54,443 nucleotides of DNA, from the NCBI GenBank assembly GCA_003599295.1, contig QZJK01000014.1, positions 1 through 54,443 on the forward strand. Direction: 5' to 3'. The notes beneath the pieces were generated by a model. That model was not told the DNA's origin. It saw only the letters and a program-made list of their open reading frames with translations, and ran no database searches. Position 1 is the stretch's first letter, and each line of letters starts with the position of its first letter. The stretch comes from Candidatus Parcubacteria bacterium. Lineage in GTDB: Bacteria; Patescibacteriota; Minisyncoccia; Phycocordibacterales; UBA2100. Shown here one piece after another: positions 24,712 through 34,031 of this stretch. The translations under genes and the position numbers were made by a program.

Positions 24712-25272
24712 ATGTTGAACTACAACGAAGTGAAGCCGGGAGTCGCCGTGCTCGTCGAGGGTGAGCCGTATGTCTGCACATGGAATAACATCATGCAGAA
24801 GCAGCAGCGTCGGCCCGTCAATCAGACGAAGCTTCGCCACCTTATCCGCGGCAACGTCATCGAGTACTCGTTCCAGCAATCCGACAAACTGAAGGAAGCG
24901 GAGATAGAAAGCAAGCCCGCCGTCTTCATTTATGAACGCAAAGGAGAGTGGTGGTTCCATCCCGTCGGAAAACCGAGCGAACGATTCTCTGTAACCGAAG
25001 AACTGGTCGGAGAGTCCGGGAGATTCCTAAAGAGCAACACCGAGGTGTCGACTGAATGGTTCGATGGCAAATTATTCCGCGTCAAACTTCCTATTAAAGT
25101 GGAGTTGAAAGTTAAGGAGGCGCCACCGGATGTCCGCGGAAATACGGTGCAGGGCGGCTCCAAAGTCGTCGAACTCGAAACCGGAGTATCTATCAACGTG
25201 CCCATGTTCGTAAAACAGGGCGACGTCATCCGTATCAATACCGAAACCGGCGAGTACGTGGAGCGCGTGTAA
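24712..25272 (+). CDS. efp: Elongation factor P
   Basis: A 186-residue EF-P with the three usual beta domains: KOW-like N-terminal (MLNYNEVKPGVAVLVEGEPYVC), OB domain and a C-terminal domain ending NVPMFVKQGDVIRINTETGEYVERV. It relieves ribosome stalling at prolines. The tip loop that normally reads PGKG(Q/G) around Lys34 reads IMQKQQRRPV here (residues 27-36), so the usual modified residue is replaced. The start at 24712 is set by the promoter and by homology; the upstream in-frame codon at 24673 lies in the -35 box. Confidence 0.96.
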   Translation: MLNYNEVKPGVAVLVEGEPYVCTWNNIMQKQQRRPVNQTKLRHLIRGNVIEYSFQQSDKLKEAEIESKPAVFIYERKGEWWFHPVGKPSERFSVTEELVGESGRFLKSNTEVSTEWFDGKLFRVKLPIKVELKVKEAPPDVRGNTVQGGSKVVELETGVSINVPMFVKQGDVIRINTETGEYVERV

Positions 25273-25293
25273 GTTTTCAGTGATACTGTGGAG

Positions 25294-25406
25294 ACGTAAA
25301 AGGTCCGAGATGCGAGGCGCGGAGAATGTGCCGTGCGAGTCGTACAAAAAAGACGACGAGTGCGGCACAGAGGCTCCGCAACGAAGCAGATTGGGCCTTT
25401 TTACGT
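25294..25406. repeat. 113-bp imperfect palindrome between converging efp and rpsR
   Basis: ACGTAAAA (25294-25301) pairs with TTTTACGT (25399-25406). Inner stems are GCGGAG/CTCCGC, GTGCCG/CGGCAC and GTCGT/ACGAC around a short A-rich loop. The arms span nearly the whole intergenic space. It could act as a two-way terminator, since the TTTTT/AAAA runs lie at the outer arms, or be an element of the same kind as those at 22999 and 38981. Confidence 0.7.
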
Positions 25407-25409
25407 ACT

Positions 25410-25607
25410 CTACTTCTGGATGTATGGGAGCAACCCCATAAAGCGCGCCCTCTTTACCGCCGCTTCAACCGAGCGCTGTTGGCGCGCGGTCAACCCGGTG
25501 CGCTTTCTCGAGACGATGCGCCCGTGCGGATTGACGAACTGTTTCAATAGGTCGATGTCCTTGTAATCGACGTACTGAATGTCATTTTGGGTCAAAATAT
25601 TCGCCAT
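25410..25607 (-). CDS. rpsR: Ribosomal protein bS18
   Basis: A 65-residue S18, slightly short, with the conserved core ([49 protein letters not shown]). It binds S6 in the small-subunit platform. Last gene of the rpsF-ssb-rpsR operon. No rplI (L9) follows. Confidence 0.98.
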   Translation of the reverse strand: MANILTQNDIQYVDYKDIDLLKQFVNPHGRIVSRKRTGLTARQQRSVEAAVKRARFMGLLPYIQK

Positions 25608-25629
25608 ATAATCGTGTTATTTCCAATAA

Positions 25630-26070
25630 TTAGAAAGGGATATCATCCGGGTTTATCTCATCCTTCGGATACTCTATGCCACCGCCTCCACCTGCCTCCG
25701 GTTCGTCGGCGGGAGCGCGTTTGCCGCCTCCGCCCGTTCCCCCGCCGGGGTTCGGCCCAAATTGTATCCGGTCCGCGATGACCTCCGTTCGGTACTGTTT
25801 CTGGCCGTCCTTTTCCCAGCTCCTCGTCTGCATGCGCCCCTCGACGAAGACTGAACGGCCTTTTTTGAGATATTGCGCGACGATATCAGCTTGTCTGCCG
25901 AATACGACGACATTGTGGAAATCCGCCTGTTCCTGCTTCTTGCCGTCTTTGTCGCGATACACGCGGTTCGTCGCAACGGAGAAATTACACACGTTGACAC
26001 CCGAGGGAAGCGCGCGCAATTCAGGATCTCGCGTCAGATTCCCGAAAAGGAGTGCTTTATTGATGTACAT
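25630..26070 (-). CDS. ssb: Single-stranded DNA-binding protein
   Basis: A 146-residue SSB. The N-terminal OB fold (MYINKALLFGNLTRDPELR ... FHNVVVFGRQADIVAQYLKKG) is followed by a Gly/Pro-rich tail and the acidic tip INPDDIPF, the partner-docking peptide seen in bacterial SSBs. It lies between rpsF and rpsR, the common bacterial order. Confidence 0.98.
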   Translation of the reverse strand: MYINKALLFGNLTRDPELRALPSGVNVCNFSVATNRVYRDKDGKKQEQADFHNVVVFGRQADIVAQYLKKGRSVFVEGRMQTRSWEKDGQKQYRTEVIADRIQFGPNPGGGTGGGGKRAPADEPEAGGGGGIEYPKDEINPDDIPF

Positions 26071-26116
26071 ATAGCTCTTAGCTTACCGCCTGAAGGATAG
26101 AGGTCAATGCGAAATA

Positions 26117-26659
26117 TCACTCGGTCGTAATATCTTTGAGCGCTTTCTCGAGGTCTTCTTCCGAGACCGGCGCTTTTTCCTCGTCGGGAATAGCCCGGCG
26201 CGGAGACGATTTTATCGTATCAGTGCGGCGCACTTCTCGCAGTGTCGGAGCCTTCATCTTTGCACGCGTATCTTCACGCACCGTCTGGAACACGATGGAG
26301 CGGAGAATATCCGTGTTTTGCGCGAGGGAGTGTGCAAGGGCTTGTATTGTGGAAGGCTTCGCTTCGAATTTTATCCAGCCGAAATATGCGCGGTCGTACT
26401 CTGATTTCTTCGCGCCTTCGCCGCGGGCAGAGCGCGCGACCATTCCGTATGCGAGTCTTGTTGCGGATGGGGCGCCTTCTGCGATGAAATTCCCGCCTGC
26501 CTTCTCTATGCCGGAGCGTATGGCGCCGACGACTTTCTCAAGCTCTTCCTCTTTTACCGTAGGTAGAATGGTGTAGCCAATTTCATAGATGCGCAGAACA
26601 TCCGCCGATTCCTCGGCCGACGTTGCGCTTCCCTCCACCATCACTGCATCTTCACTCAT
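26117..26659 (-). CDS. rpsF: Ribosomal protein bS6, extended
   Basis: A 180-residue S6, longer than the usual ~95-135. The core ferredoxin-like fold (YEIGYTILPTVKEEELEKVVGAIRS ... YFGWIKFEAKPSTIQALAHSL, quoted in parts) is flanked by an acidic N-terminal extension of ~20 residues and a charged C-terminal tail. It pairs with S18, encoded in the same operon. The start at 26659 (MSEDA) is preferred; an ATG 4 codons upstream is also possible. Confidence 0.93.
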   Translation of the reverse strand: MSEDAVMVEGSATSAEESADVLRIYEIGYTILPTVKEEELEKVVGAIRSGIEKAGGNFIAEGAPSATRLAYGMVARSARGEGAKKSEYDRAYFGWIKFEAKPSTIQALAHSLAQNTDILRSIVFQTVREDTRAKMKAPTLREVRRTDTIKSSPRRAIPDEEKAPVSEEDLEKALKDITTE

Positions 26660-26684
26660 TGTAGCGGGCACTGTAGCACGGGCA

Positions 26685-27521
26685 CTATGCTCTAGGCAAA
26701 TTGCCTCCGGAGAGAAATACCCTCTTCACGTTCTCGATGACTTGTCCGCGCACCTTCTCCTCATCCTCGCCACGAATGCGGGCAATGGCGCGAACGACCT
26801 CGGCAACGTATGAAGGCTCGTTCCGCTTTCCTCGATGAGGCGCCGGCGTCACATAGGGGGCATCCGTTTCGGAGATCAGCATGTCGAGCGGCGCGTTCCG
26901 GACGACTTCGTCATAATCATGCGTAAACGTCAGAACGCCCGTAAATGACAGCGTGAAGCCAAAATCCAGGAACTTCTTCGCCGTTTCCCAGTCGCCTGCA
27001 AAAAAATGTACGTCGCCCTTCACTTTTGCGTGAGCCTTAAGTACTTCGAGTGCGTCTTCGTACGCGTTCCGTATATGAAGCATGAGGGGCTTCCCCAGTT
27101 TGTTCGCAAGCTCGATGTGTTCGACAAACGCTTGTATCTGCACGTCCTTCGTGCTTTCTTCGACCCGATAGTAATCGAGTCCGCACTCTCCTATCGCAAT
27201 GACGCGCGGCGATTCCCCCAATGCTTCATATATGGAGGCGTCGAACACTTCGCCGCGTGATGTGAATTCTTTTCCGCCTTCACCGAGCTCTTTCACATCG
27301 TGATACGATTTTGACGTGTGAATGGGGTGTAATCCTATCGTCGCGTACACGTGTTCGTACTTTTCCGCGAGAGCGAGTGCGTCTGCCGAAGTGTCTTTCT
27401 GTGTGCCGACGACATTCATGCCGACGCCCGCATCTCTCGCGCGAAGAATGACTTCTTCCCTATCTTCCTTGTACGCAACAAAGTTCACGTGGCAGTGCGC
27501 GTCGAAGTATTTCATCTCCAT
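26685..27521 (-). CDS. tatD: TatD family metal-dependent deoxyribonuclease
   Basis: A 278-residue TIM-barrel hydrolase. The metal ligands expected for TatD are all visible: His9 and His11 (DAHCH), Glu112 (GECGLDYY), His148 (MLHIR), His171 (DVHFF) and Asp219 (SETDAPY). It is thought to act in DNA quality control or 3'-5' DNA processing. It begins 1 nt after the metG stop (TGATATG), so the two genes are translationally coupled. An ATG two codons in is an alternative start. Confidence 0.95.
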   Translation of the reverse strand: MEMKYFDAHCHVNFVAYKEDREEVILRARDAGVGMNVVGTQKDTSADALALAEKYEHVYATIGLHPIHTSKSYHDVKELGEGGKEFTSRGEVFDASIYEALGESPRVIAIGECGLDYYRVEESTKDVQIQAFVEHIELANKLGKPLMLHIRNAYEDALEVLKAHAKVKGDVHFFAGDWETAKKFLDFGFTLSFTGVLTFTHDYDEVVRNAPLDMLISETDAPYVTPAPHRGKRNEPSYVAEVVRAIARIRGEDEEKVRGQVIENVKRVFLSGGNLPRA

Positions 27522-27522
27522 A

Positions 27523-28956
27523 TCAATCCTTGCGCGGGAACAGGTTCTCGGGTTTTTTGTTAGACATAATCGCCTCGATTATCTTTTTGCTCGTCTCCGG
27601 CATGAAGGGTTCGAGAAGGAGATCTATTGCCGCAAGTTCCCGCACTAACTGTGTGATTATCGCTCGCCCCTTTTCCACGTCAGTTTTTACTACCTTGAAC
27701 GGTTCGGTCTGATTTATCTTTTGGTCGAGCGCCTGGACACGCAGCATGATTTGGTTCGTCGCCGCGTTGTAATCATAGGTGGCAAGCGCGTCGGTAAATT
27801 CGCTCGGGTATGGCACAAACTGGACCGCTACGGGACCGGGGAGATTTTTCTCCGAGAGCTGCATGATGCGTCCCGCCAGGTTACCGATACCGTTTGCAAG
27901 ATCGGCGTTGTACGCCTCTTTGAAACGCTCCATAGTGACGTCGGAATCGTCGAACGGATGTACGTGGCGCGCGAGAAAGTAGCGAAGCGCGTCCGCACCA
28001 TATTCGTCTACGATGGCCAATGGGTCGATGACATTGCCGACCGACTTCGACATTTTTTGCCCACCACTCGTGATGAATCCGTGATAAAACACCTTCTTTG
28101 TCGCCGGCAGCCCCGCCGAGAGGAGCATCGCCTGCCACATGATGGATTGAAAGCGCACCTGGTCCTTGCCGGCGAGCTGCAGCGTCTCGCCTTCCTCCCA
28201 GAACTTTTTGAAGTTTCCTTCAGGGTCGTCGGGCCAGCCGAGCGTTGAGATGTAGTTGGTGAGCGCGTCGAACCAGACGTACATGACCTGGTGCGCGTCT
28301 CCCGGCACAGCGACACCCCATGGCATTTTCTCCTTTACGCGAGAGATACTGAAATCCTCAAGCCCTTGTTCGACGAAATGAACGGCTTCAAGCCTCCGCC
28401 ACTCGGGAACGATAACGTCCTCTTGGTTCAGGTACGCAAGTATCTCTTTTTGATACCTGCTCAATTTGAAGAAATAATTCTCTTCCTCGACCTCCACCGG
28501 CTCCATCGAAGGATGGTTCGGGCACTTTCCGTTTACGAGATCGCTTTCCTTGAGGAACGCCTCGTCTCCGACACAGTAGAGGCCTTTATATTTTTTCTTG
28601 TAGATGTCACCCGCTTTTTCGCATCGGCGCCACATCTCTTCTGCCGCCATTTTGTGATGCGGGTCGGTCGTGCGGATAAAGTGGAGTTCGGGAGAAAGGT
28701 CCAGTTTTTCTTTCAATTGGCGGAATTTGGCCGCGTATTCGTCCGTGTAGGCTTGCGGGTCTTTCCCACTTTCTTCTGCCTTCTGGAATATCTTCAATCC
28801 GTGCTCGTCGGTGCCCGTGTTGAAAAACACTTCATCGCCCAGAAGCGCACGGTATCGGGCGATGATGTCCGCCTGCACCATCTCAAGAGCGAAGCCGATA
28901 TGGGGATCGGCGTTCACGTACGGAAGAGTCGTTGTGATGTAGAAAGCCTTCTTCAT
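27523..28956 (-). CDS. metG: Methionyl-tRNA synthetase, catalytic subunit
   Basis: A 477-residue class I synthetase. HIGF at 19-22 replaces HIGH; KMSKS near residue 300 is intact. The anticodon-binding helices follow, but the C-terminal tRNA-binding OB domain found in many MetRS is missing. A stand-alone version is encoded at 49819-50151. The zinc knuckle is reduced (CVGDE ... CPNHP). TATACT lies 10 nt before the ATG, with no SD. Confidence 0.97.
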   Translation of the reverse strand: MKKAFYITTTLPYVNADPHIGFALEMVQADIIARYRALLGDEVFFNTGTDEHGLKIFQKAEESGKDPQAYTDEYAAKFRQLKEKLDLSPELHFIRTTDPHHKMAAEEMWRRCEKAGDIYKKKYKGLYCVGDEAFLKESDLVNGKCPNHPSMEPVEVEEENYFFKLSRYQKEILAYLNQEDVIVPEWRRLEAVHFVEQGLEDFSISRVKEKMPWGVAVPGDAHQVMYVWFDALTNYISTLGWPDDPEGNFKKFWEEGETLQLAGKDQVRFQSIMWQAMLLSAGLPATKKVFYHGFITSGGQKMSKSVGNVIDPLAIVDEYGADALRYFLARHVHPFDDSDVTMERFKEAYNADLANGIGNLAGRIMQLSEKNLPGPVAVQFVPYPSEFTDALATYDYNAATNQIMLRVQALDQKINQTEPFKVVKTDVEKGRAIITQLVRELAAIDLLLEPFMPETSKKIIEAIMSNKKPENLFPRKD

Positions 28957-28974
28957 GCGGCAGCGCAGTATACG

Positions 28975-30042
28975 CTATCCCGAACTCTCCCTTTCGGGCA
29001 TCACGCGCCAGCCTCGTATGTCTTTCGCCAATTCCTGAATGGTCGCCGCTATAGGGACAGAAAGGAGAACGCCCAAGAATCCGGCCAGCTGTCCGCCCAC
29101 GATGAGCGCCAGAATGACCAGGAGCGGCGGCACGCCGACGACCCGTGTCACGACCAACGGATAGATGAGATGATTCTCGAATTGCTGAACGATGACGTAG
29201 AGCGCAGTCGTAAGAAGCCCCAGCGTGAATCCGCCGCCGATGAGCGCGATCACGATTGCCGGGATCGCGGCAAGTATCGGACCGAACACGGGGATTATCT
29301 CGAAGAGCGCGGCGATAACGGCAAGAAGAAGCGCGTGCTTGACGCCGAGAATGGTCAAGCCGAGGTACACGAGCGTTCCGACAATGATGGCGAGAAGAAG
29401 CTGGCCTTGCATCCAGAGCCCGATCTTCCGCCGTGAGCGCTCCCACAGATCAAGCACGTACTCCTGATAGCGAAGCGGCGTGACGACCCGAAGAAAATCA
29501 TCCACGCCTGTCCGCAGTACGGCAAAGTAGAACGAGAAGACGACGATGAAGAGGAACGAGAGCACGCCGCCGAACACGTTCGCGATGGCGCTGAAGGCGT
29601 TGCCATAGAGTCCGGCCGCGCCTAAGTATCCGCGCATACCCTCCATCAAGACGTCGGTAGAAATGACGGGCGCTCCCTGCGGCCCAAAGAAGCTCGCGTA
29701 CTCGTCGTACGCTACCCATTGATTGAACGTCTCAAGATAGACAGGAAGCGCCGCGATGAACGCTGCCAAGTCGCTGAAAAGCGACGGAACAAAGAAGAAG
29801 AATATCCCGAAAAAAGTGCCAAAAAGAAGAACATAAACGAAGAGAACCGCGAGAACGCGCGGCACTTTCCTGCGTGCGAACGCCTCGACAGCAGGCTCTA
29901 TCGCTGAAGCGATGACAATGGCCGTCAGAAGAACGAGTACGATATTTTGAAGCGTATAGAGAAGCCACGCTCCCGCGAGAATGAGTACGGTCTTGAATAT
30001 CGTGCCGGCCGTTATCGAAATGCCGAAATCCCGACTTTCCAT
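28975..30042 (-). CDS. AI-2E family transporter (permease)
   Basis: A 355-residue membrane protein of the AI-2E/PerM family with about eight spans and the family C-terminal signature (GVPPLLVILALIVGGQLAGFLGVLLSVPIAATIQEL, read in parts). Some members export autoinducer-2 or act as Na+/H+ antiporters; the substrate here is unknown. The start at 30042 is set by TACGAT 6 nt upstream and by the onset of similarity; 50 in-frame upstream codons look non-coding. Confidence 0.88.
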   Translation of the reverse strand: MESRDFGISITAGTIFKTVLILAGAWLLYTLQNIVLVLLTAIVIASAIEPAVEAFARRKVPRVLAVLFVYVLLFGTFFGIFFFFVPSLFSDLAAFIAALPVYLETFNQWVAYDEYASFFGPQGAPVISTDVLMEGMRGYLGAAGLYGNAFSAIANVFGGVLSFLFIVVFSFYFAVLRTGVDDFLRVVTPLRYQEYVLDLWERSRRKIGLWMQGQLLLAIIVGTLVYLGLTILGVKHALLLAVIAALFEIIPVFGPILAAIPAIVIALIGGGFTLGLLTTALYVIVQQFENHLIYPLVVTRVVGVPPLLVILALIVGGQLAGFLGVLLSVPIAATIQELAKDIRGWRVMPERESSG

Positions 30043-30077
30043 GGCCTTATCGTAGCATAGTACGCCACGCGCTTCCG

Positions 30078-31367
30078 CTACCGAATGATGCTTGAAAGTT
30101 CCGAGGCGCTGACGCGCATCTGTTCGCCCGTGTCGCGGTTGCGCACCGTGACTGTGCCATCGTCGAGTGTCTGGAAATCCACGGTGATGCACGCAGGCGT
30201 GCCTATCTCATCCTGCCTTCGGTATCGCTTCCCGATGTTGCCGTTATCGTCCCACATGATCTGCGGCACCGTTTTCTTGAGTTCGGCGTATATCTCGCGT
30301 GCCTTCGCGACAAGCTGCGGTTTATTCTTGAGAAGCGGGAAGACCGCGGCTTTTATCGGCGCTACTGCGGCGTTCAGTTTCAAATACGTACGCTTTTCAC
30401 CGCCGAGCTCGTCCTCGGTATATGCGGCAACAAGGAGCGCGAGAACGGTCCTATCAACGCCGAACGAAGGTTCGATGACATGCGGCATGATGGGTTCCTT
30501 GCCTTCTTCGTCGGTAATTCTCAACTCCACTCCTGAAGCCTTCGAATGCGCGGCGAGGTCGAAATCGGTGCGGTACGCGAGGCCATAGAGCTCTTTCCGC
30601 CCGAACGGAAAATCGAACTCGAAATCAATCGTCCGCTTTGAATAGTGCGCGCGCTCATTATCCGGCACTTCAAGTTCGTGGACGAGCGCACGCGGGATGC
30701 CGATTGCCTCATTGAACGCATGCACGTTCTCGCGCCACAGTTCGAACGCGCTATCCCATTCGCTCGGTCGGACGAAATATTCTATTTCCATCTGCTCGAA
30801 TTCGCGCGCGCGGAAGAGGAAATCGCGCGGCGCTATCTCGTTCCTGAATGCCTTGCCTATCTGCCCGACGCCAAAGGGCAATTTCGGATGGAATGAGTCG
30901 ATAATGTTCTTGAAATTCACGAAGATGCCGCCCGCCGTCTCCGGACGAAGATACGAAACGGACGCCTCGTCCTCTGCGGCGCCGACGTGCGTCTTGAACA
31001 TCATGTTGAATTGTCGAACCGCACCGAACGCGCCCCCGCATTCCGGACATTTCTCTCCCACTTGGTCCGCGCGGAAGCGACGTTTGCATTTCTTACACTC
31101 GACGAGCGGGTCAGAAAATCCGGTGACGTGCCCACTCGCTTCCCACGCTTTTGGATTCATCAAGATCGCGGCATCGACGCCGTACATGTCTTCGCGCTCT
31201 TCTACGAACATCCGCCACCAAATGTTCTTCACGTTATTCTTGAGGGCGACGCCGAGGGGGCCATAATCCCATGTGCCTGAAAGTCCCCCGTATATATCGG
31301 AGCCGGGATATAGAAAACCGCGCCGCTTCGAGAGGGATACGAGTTTCTCCATTGTTGCTTCTTCCAT
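30078..31367 (-). CDS. glyS: Glycyl-tRNA synthetase, alpha2 type
   Basis: A 429-residue class II synthetase of the single-chain dimeric type, not the alpha2beta2 type. It has N-terminal GFLYPGSDIYGGLSGTWDYGP, a four-Cys zinc site (CKKC ... CPEC), motif 2 FRNEIAPRDFLFRAREFEQ, motif 3 EPSFGVDRTVLALL, and a C-terminal anticodon-binding domain (GNIGKRYRRQDEIGTPACITVD). Charges tRNA-Gly. Confidence 0.98.
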   Translation of the reverse strand: MEEATMEKLVSLSKRRGFLYPGSDIYGGLSGTWDYGPLGVALKNNVKNIWWRMFVEEREDMYGVDAAILMNPKAWEASGHVTGFSDPLVECKKCKRRFRADQVGEKCPECGGAFGAVRQFNMMFKTHVGAAEDEASVSYLRPETAGGIFVNFKNIIDSFHPKLPFGVGQIGKAFRNEIAPRDFLFRAREFEQMEIEYFVRPSEWDSAFELWRENVHAFNEAIGIPRALVHELEVPDNERAHYSKRTIDFEFDFPFGRKELYGLAYRTDFDLAAHSKASGVELRITDEEGKEPIMPHVIEPSFGVDRTVLALLVAAYTEDELGGEKRTYLKLNAAVAPIKAAVFPLLKNKPQLVAKAREIYAELKKTVPQIMWDDNGNIGKRYRRQDEIGTPACITVDFQTLDDGTVTVRNRDTGEQMRVSASELSSIIR

Positions 31368-31409
31368 AGATACGGTATCTCTACCCTAGAGATGCGAGAA
31401 AGGCAATCC

Positions 31410-33407
31410 CTATTTAATGACAGTTGCTTGCGTCGAATTAAATCCGGGGTCGCCGACGATGTTCGTTGTGACGTTCTGTGCCGTGCGAGAGACCAGAGCT
31501 CCTGCCGCATCAGTGCCTGTGAGCGTGATACCGAGAAGAAGCGGCGGCTCCTGCCCAATTTGGCTCGTTGAGGGCGTGAAGCCTATGGCTATCGCAGCTT
31601 GCCGCGGCGGAGTGCCGCCTAAGCCCACCCCCGCCTCGATCTTCCCAACGTCCCAGGTGACCGTGCCGTCGTTCTGATTGAACGTGACGTCCTCGCTTCC
31701 GGGGCTGAAAATCCCGGTCCAGCGCACGTATGGCGGAAGGGTCGCGGTCAATTTTGCATTCGATATCTCGTTCGTGGTATTGGTGAGCGTAAAGACGACA
31801 GCATATGTCGTCTCCGTGCCCGCTTTCGGGGGCAGCGGGCCGACGCTTCCGAACGGATTGGCATAATACAGACCCTGCGCTGAAAGCGTTAAGGCGCTTG
31901 CGACTGCGATGCGCTGTACCGCGGTCGCCTGCAAGTTTTCCGGCACGCCTTCTTCCGAAACGCGCTTCCCTGCTGCGTTGACCGTGATGGTGAGCGAGGG
32001 ATTCCGCACCGCTTCCAGTTCAGCCGCGCTTGGCATTTGGAACGAGAATGTCACCGTTCCTCTCGCGCCTGCGATTATCTGCTCAAAATCCCCACCCGTC
32101 GTTGTTCTGTCCCAGATGAACGCACCGTCGGTAGAACGGAAGAACCCCTCCGGGGATTTCACTTTCGCGCCGTCTATCTGTATTCCGGAGAGACGCGCGA
32201 CGATGATCGCGTCTGCTATTGCCGTTGATAGATTGTTCTGCCAGCTTATGGATACGTTTACGTTCTCTCCGGGTCCGGCGATGACGCCCGTACCGGTTCG
32301 CCCGTTCACCGAGACAGCGAGCCCGAAGAAAGGCTCCGCCACGTTCATCGTGAACGGACTTTCGACTAGCGATGTGGTGATGCTTCTCTCTTCCGGCGAA
32401 TTTCTGGTCCCCGCGGTGAAGCGGAACACCCGCTCGTCCCCGCTTTCTCCGGTCAACGTCCCTCGGATGACGATTTGCTTGCGCTGTCCGGGGCCGAGGT
32501 CACCGAGTTCCCAAAGATTGCCGGAAACGGGCGCCGGCGACGCGCTCGAAAAGGTGAAGCCGAACGGAAAACCGACCGAGAGCAGGGCGTCTTTGACAGG
32601 CACGCTCACATTCGACGCGACCGTCACCGTGAATTCGATCGGCTGGCCGGATACCGTTTCCGTGTTTCCTTCGACCGCGATAGAAAGCGACGACGCGCTG
32701 AACGAGGCACTGTATTTCGATGACGCGATGAAGATGGCGCTCGAGCCTTCGAGCCTGTATTCCAAATCGACTAACACATCTAAGGGATCACCGTCCTCTC
32801 CCGAAAATATGACCGGGACAGTTCCTTGGCGCCGCTCTCCGGGCTCTATTGTCCCAAGGCACACGCGCTGTCGCGCGAATTCATAACTGCTGTCTTCAGA
32901 ACCCTCCGCCCTTGAGCACGGCTCAATTTGACCCTCAGGCAGACTTCCCGGAGAACGGGTGCCGGGCGGATAGGTAATGACAAGGTCTGCAAGTTGGAGC
33001 GCTACGGGATTTCTGTTCGTTACCATTATTTGAAGTCGTGTTTGTTCTCCGCTGGCGATTTGTGCGGGGCCGGTAATGACAATGTCTATATTGCGCGAAG
33101 AGGCCGGCATTGCTCCGCTCCCAAGCGTGAAGTAGTAGCCGAAAAATCCCGCAGCTCCCAGAAAGAATACGACGGCGACTCCGAGTATGACGCGAAGCGC
33201 CATGCGCATCGTGCCTATCGTGCGAGGCGCCACAATGGTCGCAGGTGCGCCTTCTTCTTTGTGCTGCCAATCTTCGCCGACTATCGGCCGGATGTCTTCA
33301 AGCCTGTGCCGAGGTCTATCTTTTAATTTTCCTGAAAGGTCGCGTGAATACATCGCGCGGCGAAGACGCTCTATTTTCTCGTGCTCATGGTCGGCGGAAG
33401 GGTCCAT
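31410..33407 (-). CDS. Membrane-anchored surface protein with repeated beta-sandwich (DUF11-like) domains
   Basis: A ~665-residue type II membrane protein: a basic cytoplasmic N-terminus (~70 residues), one membrane span (about residues 70-95), and an extracellular part of some five beta-sandwich domains with DUF11/CARDB-like openings (GEQTRLQIMVTNRNPVAL, GENVNVSISWQNNLS, GTETTYAVVFTLTNTT). A role in the surface layer or adhesion is likely. An in-frame ATG 7 codons upstream (33428) is an alternative start. It lies 23 nt after recO. Confidence 0.75.
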   Translation of the reverse strand: MDPSADHEHEKIERLRRAMYSRDLSGKLKDRPRHRLEDIRPIVGEDWQHKEEGAPATIVAPRTIGTMRMALRVILGVAVVFFLGAAGFFGYYFTLGSGAMPASSRNIDIVITGPAQIASGEQTRLQIMVTNRNPVALQLADLVITYPPGTRSPGSLPEGQIEPCSRAEGSEDSSYEFARQRVCLGTIEPGERRQGTVPVIFSGEDGDPLDVLVDLEYRLEGSSAIFIASSKYSASFSASSLSIAVEGNTETVSGQPIEFTVTVASNVSVPVKDALLSVGFPFGFTFSSASPAPVSGNLWELGDLGPGQRKQIVIRGTLTGESGDERVFRFTAGTRNSPEERSITTSLVESPFTMNVAEPFFGLAVSVNGRTGTGVIAGPGENVNVSISWQNNLSTAIADAIIVARLSGIQIDGAKVKSPEGFFRSTDGAFIWDRTTTGGDFEQIIAGARGTVTFSFQMPSAAELEAVRNPSLTITVNAAGKRVSEEGVPENLQATAVQRIAVASALTLSAQGLYYANPFGSVGPLPPKAGTETTYAVVFTLTNTTNEISNAKLTATLPPYVRWTGIFSPGSEDVTFNQNDGTVTWDVGKIEAGVGLGGTPPRQAAIAIGFTPSTSQIGQEPPLLLGITLTGTDAAGALVSRTAQNVTTNIVGDPGFNSTQATVIK

Positions 33408-33451
33408 TCCGACCAGTATACCGCGCAAACAGGGCTTCCGGACTTGTTATT

Positions 33452-34024
33452 TCACAGCTGGGATTCGGCAATAGCCCGATTGATGGACGAGAGCAGTTTG
33501 TCGCGTTTTGTCTCGGCTTCAAGCAAATGCTCGCCGGTGTATGCCGTGTGCGTAAAGAGCGCGGTTTGGAGCGCCTCCGTCGAAAGATAGCCGAGCGCAT
33601 AGAGGACGCGCGCGACGCACACTATCTCGATGGTCGCGCGCGCAGGACATTCATCTTGCATGAGCGCTTCGTGCGCCTCGGCAAGCGCCGCGAACAGGTA
33701 CGCGTTCTCTTCCTCGCCGCCGAGAAGCCGCGTGGCCAGTTCTGCGATGCGGGCAAAGACGGCGGTATTCTCCGCATTTTTCGAAACTCCGCGAAGGGCG
33801 GAGGCGCCTGCGATGCGCCAGCCGCGTTTTCCGCGCACGAGAGACACGTTCGCGCATGAATAATTCTGGAGCGCGTAGCGCATGCGCGAATGCTCGGAGC
33901 GGACCGCCGACGCGCGTGCACGTACGAGCCCGAAATCTCTCGTGTAGAGCGTATAGACACGGTCGGCCTCTCCCCGCTCGCGGCTCCCCAAAACTAGTGC
34001 GTCTGTTGAATACTTTTGATACAT
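33452..34024 (-). CDS. recO: DNA repair protein RecO
   Basis: A 190-residue RecO, a little short. The N-terminal OB fold (DALVLGSRERGEADRVYTLYTRDFGLVRARA) is clear, followed by the helical domain. The Cys zinc motif of many RecOs is not obvious. It helps load RecA at SSB-coated DNA. Part of the run ileS-GGCT-recO. Confidence 0.9.
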   Translation of the reverse strand: MYQKYSTDALVLGSRERGEADRVYTLYTRDFGLVRARASAVRSEHSRMRYALQNYSCANVSLVRGKRGWRIAGASALRGVSKNAENTAVFARIAELATRLLGGEEENAYLFAALAEAHEALMQDECPARATIEIVCVARVLYALGYLSTEALQTALFTHTAYTGEHLLEAETKRDKLLSSINRAIAESQL

Positions 34025-34031
34025 CGTATTG

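Noticed and set aside
28291-29436. A 381-codon plus-strand ORF
   Set aside because: It lies antisense to metG and the AI-2E permease, both clear homologues, and its translation is Arg/His-rich without any domain.
31909-32886. A 325-codon plus-strand ORF
   Set aside because: Antisense to the beta-sandwich surface protein; Ser/Pro-rich shadow translation, no start signals.
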